The position numbers were made by a program, and so were the translations under genes. A stretch of DNA of 64,000 nt, from assembly GCA_022575985.1 (NCBI GenBank), contig JAKSXM010000237.1, positions 1,692,501-1,756,500 of the forward strand. Reading direction: 5' to 3'. The notes below the pieces were generated by a model, which was not told where the DNA came from, did not search any database, and saw nothing but the letters and a program-made list of their open reading frames with translations. Numbering within the stretch: the first letter of the stretch is position 1; every line of letters begins with the position of its first letter. Below, piece by piece: positions 58,400 to 64,000 of this stretch. Source of the stretch: Anagrus nilaparvatae. Its lineage: Eukaryota; Arthropoda; Insecta; Hymenoptera; Mymaridae.

Positions 58400-59219
58400 A
58401 TGGATTTAGTTACTTGTCAAGTAAGTACAACAGTTTTGTATATTTGAGTTTAATTTTAATATATCATAGAATTTTTCTTACTATTTTAATTTCCTATTAA
58501 ATTTCAGTGATTCTTTAGAAGTATTGATATTTTCCTAGAGAAAACATTAATTTGAACTTAGATAGACAAAAAACAATTTTTTAACCTTTTTTTTTAATAA
58601 ACAATACTCAAAAAAATTATTCATTTATTATTGATATCTATTTCACAGCTTAATCCTTTTTCAAAAAAAATTAAAACTTAATTATAGTTGTGAATATTAA
58701 AAATAAAAGGATTTTTCTACTAAAACAAAATTTTATAAGTGTAAAACAAAACGCGTTTACTACATGAGGAAACGCCTATGCATTTAAGGGTCCCATAGAC
58801 TCCTTTTGAATATCTCTATATACTATTTTTTTACATTGAAAGTTTATATGTTTGAACTTGTTGATTTTATTTTTGCCCTTTTACTTAAAATATTCACATA
58901 ACTAATCATTATTATTATTAGTTTTATTATTTTAATGTTTAAACAATCATTTTGTTAATAATTACCCGTAGTATTTATTGTTTTAACTATTCTTATACTA
59001 TTTTAGTGAGGCGTTTACTATGCCTGTAAACGCCTTTAACATGAGTTTTTACTACTGTATTATTTTAACAAAAAAATTTACTTAATTAATTTATTTTCTT
59101 ATCATTTTTAGAGATCGGATACCTTATTTTCCAAAGATAAGGTTTGTCGGCTATCTGGAGTAACCTTGGCTGATCTACCTTCCTTTTTCTTACGTGAGAG
59201 TTTGAAATTAACAACATGA
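58400..59219 (+). CDS. Candidate two-exon gene, unknown product (weak model)
   Basis: Exon 1, 58400-58420, encodes MDLVTCQ and ends at a consensus donor CAA|GTAAGT. Exon 2, 59112-59219, follows an acceptor 'ttcttatcatttttag' in the same phase and encodes RSDTLFSKDKVCRLSGVTLA, DLPSFFLRES..., then a stop (43 residues in total). A second donor-like site at 59194 (AC|GTGAGAG) could extend the gene toward 59306-59560, where KRKILCDPCYKSYTSKEMIR also looks coding. The product is unrecognised. Small size and lack of homology keep confidence low. Confidence 0.25.
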
Positions 59220-59229
59220 ATCTTGCTTT

Positions 59230-59559
59230 TTGTTGAGTTTCTTTTTTCTTGCCCTTAAACAGTTTTTAATTTTTATTATTCTAAAACAAATTTTTATACT
59301 TAATTTCCATTTTTCATTTCTTTTTCCTGATGCACTGCCAACTCTGCCTGTTGATGCTCATTTTATTGCATGTTTAATTATTCAAACGAGGTCGCTTCTG
59401 ATGATTTTTATGAAGAAAAGTTTGAGGGAGATCCACCTTGATATTGCTGTGTTCATCAGATATCCATCCATGTGTAAGGCAAAAAGAAAAATTCTTTGTG
59501 ATCCTTGCTACAAGTCTTATACCTCTAAGGAGATGATTCGTAACGCCAAAAATGCCTAA
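59230..59559 (+). other. Open frame with a protein-like second half
   Basis: The first third is hydrophobic, AT-driven sequence. From about 59450 it reads MCKAKRKILCDPCYKSYTSK, with a C-x2-C pair after a basic run. It could be a downstream exon of the candidate at 58400. No family recognised. Confidence 0.25.
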
Positions 59560-59850
59560 TATTTAGCAGCACTTAAGTGATGGATGTCTATTACTAATAA
59601 TGCTTCATCTTCCTACTCCTGGCGATACTTGCAGTTCTCTACCTTCCTGTGCCTGCTTCAAATCACCAAAAAAAAAAATCAAAATAACATGATATTTTTA
59701 TTTTTATAAAACAAAAATTTTGTAAGCCTTTTTTTTTTATATTTTTGAATATGTAACCAATTTGTATTCGTACCCTGTGAGAGGCGTGGTTTAGTAGGTC
59801 ACGTGATGTTTTTAATTTTTTCGGGCATAATTATACGTGTAGCATAGGAA

Positions 59851-61634
59851 CCCGTACGCAAAAATCCTATCAATAATTTGATCAAAAGTTGTATCAAAAT
59901 TTTGATACAACTTTTGATCAAACTTTGATAGGATTTGTATAAAAAATTCGCGAAAGTTGTCTCAAGATAATTAACCACCAGGTATTTAAAAAAAAAATAA
60001 TAAGATCCCAGGATGAAAATGAACCATGCAGGTAGAAGCGGATACCCTGGGGGTATAATTTTCAATTTTTCGACCCAACGTATTTTCCGATTTTCCAAGA
60101 TGGCGGACAATAAAAATTAAAAATAATGACTTTTAACTTTACAAGGGGGTTTTTGAGGGTGAGAAAAATGAATCTAGGGTGGAAAATATTCAATTTTTTG
60201 ACCCAACGTATTTTCCGATTTTCCAAGATGGCGGACCATAAAGTTTAAAAATAATGACTTTTAACTTTACAAGGGAGCTTTTGAGGGTGAGAAAAATGAA
60301 TTTAGGGTGGAAAATATTCAATTTTTCGACCCAACGTATTTTCCGATTTTCCAAGATGGCGGAAAATAAAAATTAAAAATAATGACTTTTAACTTTACAA
60401 AGGGGTTTTTGAGGGTGAGAAAAATGGATCTAGGGTGAAAAATATTCAATTTTTTGACCCAGCGTATTTTCCGATTTTCCAAGATGGCGGACAATAAAAA
60501 TTAAAAATAATGACTTTTAACTTTACAAGGGGGTTTTTGAGGGTGAGAAAAATGAATTCTAGGTTGAAAATTGTTTACCCCCACGCATTTTTAAGTTTTC
60601 TAAGTTATTGAAATATATACTATGATAACGAACATTTGTACATTGAATATGAGTTTTGAAGGTTTTTAAATGAAAATAATTTTACACATTACTTATATAA
60701 AACATTTATTAATTAATAAGAATTTTTTTTATACTATTTTTAATAATAATGGTGCAAATTTGGAACGTTTGTTAAATGCGCTTGTCCTCTTAGATACACG
60801 CATATTGAATCTATTGAACTAGTTTCTATAGTAGATTTATTTTGATTAATTGCATTAACTTTGTAATTTACATGAGATCCACGAGGAGTACATTGAACAG
60901 TCTTACATAAAGTAAACTCTTTTACATTTGCCTTATCTACAAAGAAATCTATTAATTGTATAAATTGTCCGTCTTTTGTAAATGCAAAACAACACCCTCG
61001 TGGAAAAAAAAGAACATAATATCCCATAATATCTCATAATATCTCCATTTTTTGGTACATAATATGAGATAATATGTAAATATGTAATAATTTTACTTTT
61101 TTTTTCATTTTTTTTTTGCTCATTTATGAGATATTATCCCATAATATCCCATATTATCTCATATTAAATATTTTCCATCCTAAATTCATTTTTCTCACCC
61201 TCAAAAACCCCCTTGTAAAGTTAAAAGTAATTATTTTTAATTTTTATTGTCCGCCATCTTGGAAAATCGGAAAATACGCTGGGTCAAAAAATTGAATATT
61301 TTCCACCCTAGATCCATTTTTCTCACCCTCAAAAACCCCTTTGTAAAGTTAAAAGTCATTATTTTTAATTTTTATTGTCCGCCATCTTGGAAAATCGGAA
61401 AATACGTTGGGTCGAAAAATTGAAAATTATACCCCCAGGGTATCCGCTTCTACCTGCATGGTTCATTTTCATCCTGGGATCTTATTATTTTTTTTTTAAA
61501 TACCTGGTGGTTAATTATCTTGAGACAACTTTCGCGAATTTTTTATACAAATCCTATCAAAGTCTGATCAAAAGTTGTATCAAAATTTTGATACAACTTT
61601 TGATCAAATTATTGATAGGATTTTTGCGTACGGG
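59851..61634. mobile_element. FB-C foldback with an ORF-bearing loop
   Basis: The ends are CCCGTACGCAAAAATCC and its exact inverse. Each end contains a 42-44-bp perfect palindrome (59878-59921; 61565-61606). Next come 'gtctcaagataattaacc', 'agatcccaggatgaaaatg' and tandem ~128-130-bp 'ccaagatggcgg' units (about five on the left, two to three on the right). The loop (about 60590-61165) is single copy and carries a minus-strand ORF. Same family as 41022-43794, but with different outermost ends. Confidence 0.85.
60740..61027 (-). CDS. Unidentified 95-codon ORF in the foldback loop
   Basis: ATG at 61027, stop at 60740. The product starts MGYYVLFFPRGCCFAFTKDG and includes FFVDKANVKEFTLCKTVQC, CTPRGSHVNYKVNAINQNK and YLRGQAHLTNVP. 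It has even amino-acid use, several Cys and many Gly/Pro turns, unlike the AT-driven chance frames nearby. No signal peptide or membrane segment. The start is just inside 'cataatatctcataatatctc' repeats, so the real start may lie upstream or in another exon. I do not recognise the family. It may be a cargo gene or part of a protein encoded by the foldback family. Confidence 0.45.
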   Translation of the reverse strand: MGYYVLFFPRGCCFAFTKDGQFIQLIDFFVDKANVKEFTLCKTVQCTPRGSHVNYKVNAINQNKSTIETSSIDSICVYLRGQAHLTNVPNLHHYY

Positions 61635-61904
61635 AAAGGTCAGGAAAAACATTAATTATTCAATTTAAAGAAGTTTTTTTCACAATTTAATCATTGAAAA
61701 ACCTGTTAAATATATTAAATAAATTGTGGAAGCAATTATTTATAATTTAATTTTTTGTATATAGTAAGCTATTTTTTATGTTAATAAGGTTATGTGTTTT
61801 GTTGTATATACAATTAATTTAAAATAATAATTTTTCATATTTGATAGGAAAATTAAAAATTTTACTTTTTTTCATTTAAATATATTTTTTTCATTAATTT
61901 TTTG

Positions 61905-63715
61905 TTTAATTTACTTATCATACCACCTTGCAATAAGAATACGCTTTCGCCAATTTTAAAAATGTGTTTTAATACATTTTGACCATAGTGTTCGATTTTT
62001 CTTTGGCCTTGATAATATTTTCTTTTGCAATTTTTTGTACCTTATTTAATGTTGTTATTAGGTTAGTTAAATAAGCATCTTTAGTGCCTTCGTTTTCAAT
62101 TGGCTTCTTGATTTCTAAGGTGTTCTAGCTAACCGTCCAAACATTAATTCAAAAGGAGTCGTTTTAGTGGATTAGTGCACCATAGAGTTGTAGGAAAATG
62201 TTGCCAGCTCTACATAGTCATCCCAGTCATCCTCGTTGTCATTTACAAAGATTGTTAAGAATTGATCGAGGTTATGATGCACTATTTCCACAGGATTTGA
62301 CCTTTGTGTATAAGCACATGTCCTTATCTGCTTGATTTTGAACTGCAAAGCTACGGCAGCAAATAGTTTTGACACAAAGTTTGCTCCCCTGTTTGAAACC
62401 ACGGTTTTGGGAGCCCCAAACAATGTAATGTATCTCTTGACAAATGCATCAGCTACTGAACTGGCTTGTGAATCTGTTAATAATCTGGCACTGCAACACT
62501 GTATTTGGTCAACGTATCCTGCATAGTAAAAATAACAGTATTTAAATTTTTAGTTGTAGTTAAAACCCCTACTATATCAATACTCAGGTTTTGCCCTGCT
62601 TGAGTTGGAGTATCTGTAATCTACATTTTATTTTTAACTTTTCGTCTTACCAATTTTTTTAAATTACAGGTTAAACACTGCCTAATATAATCTTGATTTT
62701 TATCTCTCATATTTTCCCAGCTGTATTTGGTTCTGAGACGTTTGAAAGTTTTCAAAAATGCATGATGACCAGAAACTAAAGTATCATGAGCTTCTTTAAT
62801 CAAAGCCTCTCTTTCTGACGGATGCGGCACTTTCACCTCTCCTAAAAAAACTATGATTTTTGTATCTTCATTACCTTGGAGACTTAGTCTTTAGTTTTCT
62901 AAGTATTTCCAACCACTCGATGAAATTAATCCTGTTTGATTTTGCTATGCTAAATGACTTGATTCCATATTCCTTCAACAGAACTTTTAAATTATTAAAT
63001 AATTTTGTCAAATTCTCACTTACCTCTGCCATGGAAACAGGATCACTTTCTCTAATAGGCAGTAAAATATGAGGCCTACTACCTATTTTAATTACTTTTA
63101 GTTCACCTACTATTAAATTTAAATTTTTTGGTATTTTATTTAAAGCATCAAGCTCTAAAGCGCCAGTGCAAGCAGGTTTACCGGAAGATGTTACGAAGTA
63201 GGCCCAGTTTTCCTTTCGCATGAAAATTTTGTCTCTGTTATAGATAAAATTATTCTCCTTCGCCAACTCTCTAAAATTATTCAATTCCGTAGTATTTAAG
63301 TCAGCATTTGCAAATAGCAAATCTTCCAATACTTCGGGGTTATTTAATTCGTCTCCTACTACTTCAGAATTAAAATCGAAAGTATTATTTAAAAGTTCAC
63401 TGGTACCTGCTTCTCCTTCCTCTCCATTTTCACTTTTGCTTTCAGCTTTGTTTTCTCTTTCTTTTACTTGTTTTTCTCATTTTTTTCTTCTGCTAGGCAT
63501 TAATACTTCGATTGCCTCTTGATATTTTAAACTTTGTGCCCCTCTTCTAGTCTGCATTCTAGTTCTAAGTGTTAGTAAGCGCTTTTTCTTAGGTTGCCGT
63601 ATTTCTTCTTCCTGAAAAGTATATATACGAGATACTCTTACCGGTACGGCTTCGATATTTAACACTGGATTTCTTGAAAGTTCATCCGCGTTAACGTTAC
63701 TTGACCCGTCTTAAA
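61905..63715 (-). pseudogene. Ty3/gypsy pol fragment (RNase H end, linker, integrase)
   Basis: Right to left: SSNVNADELSRNPVLNIEAV (end of RNase H, 'N..AD.LSR'), a basic linker to 63477, then 63329-62871 with PHILLPIRESDPVSMAEVSE and YGIKSFSIAKSNRINFIEW, the linker typical of 412/blastopia-like gypsy elements. Next are the zinc-binding HDTLVSGHH...CLTCN (62836-62621), then integrase. LSIDIVG holds the first D, VVSNRGANFVS has the second D replaced by N, and SNPVEIVHHNLDQFL holds the E. A decayed C-terminus runs to about 61905 (NLITTLNKVQKIAKENIIKA). Several stops and frameshifts; the loss of an active-site D confirms inactivity. Confidence 0.9.
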
Positions 63716-64000
63716 AAATAAAAATAATATTTTATTTGCATTTTTTAACGCTACAATTATTTTTTTCTTTAAACTACTGTCCCTACTTATTAATTGCTTA
63801 GCTGTTTTAACACTTTTACAATTCTTTTTACTTTTAACTTTTACTTTTAGAGTAGGAGAATTTTTTCTTTTAACCTTTTTTCCCTCTCTTACAACCTGAA
63901 CTATAGAATCGTCCTTGTCTTCTCCGTCCTCTACTTCTTCTTCTTATAATACCTCTTTATTGGACTGGAAGGGGTATTTTTTCCTTGAAGCAATAAACAT
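63716..64000 (-). other. Lys/Glu-rich open stretch, unassigned
   Basis: Read leftward it is open for long stretches (IASRKKYPFQSNKEVL, EEEVEDGEDKDDSIVQVVRE, KVKVKSKKNCKSVKTAKQ). It does not look like gypsy RT or RNase H, so it is probably a different sequence joined at about 63715. The window ends here. Confidence 0.3.

Noticed and set aside
1..64000. Possible polydnavirus or other viral segment in a wasp genome
   Set aside because: No recognisable viral structural, replication or virulence gene families and no segment-end motif were seen; everything identifiable is transposon-derived.

Overview
This window looks like repeat-dense, AT-rich heterochromatin-like DNA from an insect, possibly a hymenopteran such as a parasitoid wasp. 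The evidence is the combination of R1-clade, CR1/Jockey-like, Penelope-like, BEL/Pao, Ty1/copia, Ty3/gypsy, Helitron, piggyBac and hAT-like sequences, long AT-rich satellites and foldback palindromes. No prokaryotic gene organisation is present. I could not identify a single confidently intact host gene. There are a few splice-site-bounded candidate exons (19826-19950 +, 21106-21264 -, 58400-59219 +), all weak.

Layout. 1-12340 is a mosaic of two satellite families (about 116 bp and about 170 bp). It is organised around inverted repeats and interrupted by a 161-bp hairpin (1603-1763), a 2.1-kb foldback element with a 3-bp target duplication (2863-4969), a TIR element (5756-6752), a G-rich element (7197-7744) and a second foldback (9934-11841). 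12585-14095 is the 5' part of an R1-like retrotransposon. 14755-16255 is a dead Penelope-like element split by a 3' R1 fragment with a target duplication. 16330-17090 is a 156-bp tandem repeat. 18016-19335 is a 1.3-kb hairpin element with an 8-bp target duplication. 20068-20930 is a piggyBac transposase tail with its 3' end. 24195-25425 is a truncated relative of the 18-kb hairpin, abutting a 5'-truncated BEL/Pao element that ends in an LTR (25445-27345).

28400-35824 is the most informative object: a Ty1/copia-type element with two 275-bp LTRs differing at one base, a 5-bp target duplication, a primer site and a polypurine tract, but an interior of about 6.9 kb in which pol survives only as stop-ridden fragments. 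36740-38940 and 45388-48785 are two copies of a CR1/Jockey-like non-LTR family. The second is interrupted by a 646-bp Helitron and by a 73-bp piggyBac-type MITE, and both insertion sites are readable to the base. 39138-39775 and 49685-51435 are R1 reverse transcriptase fragments. 40865-44615 is a triple-nested foldback. 51480-52709 is a half copy of the 2863-4969 foldback. 53221-56330 holds more non-LTR fragments and satellite. 59851-61634 is a foldback whose loop contains an unidentified, coding-like 95-codon ORF. 61905-63715 is a Ty3/gypsy pol fragment.

The genes do not form a pathway. The window records successive transposition, and nesting order gives relative ages: satellite before foldback; non-LTR before Helitron and MITE; Penelope before R1.
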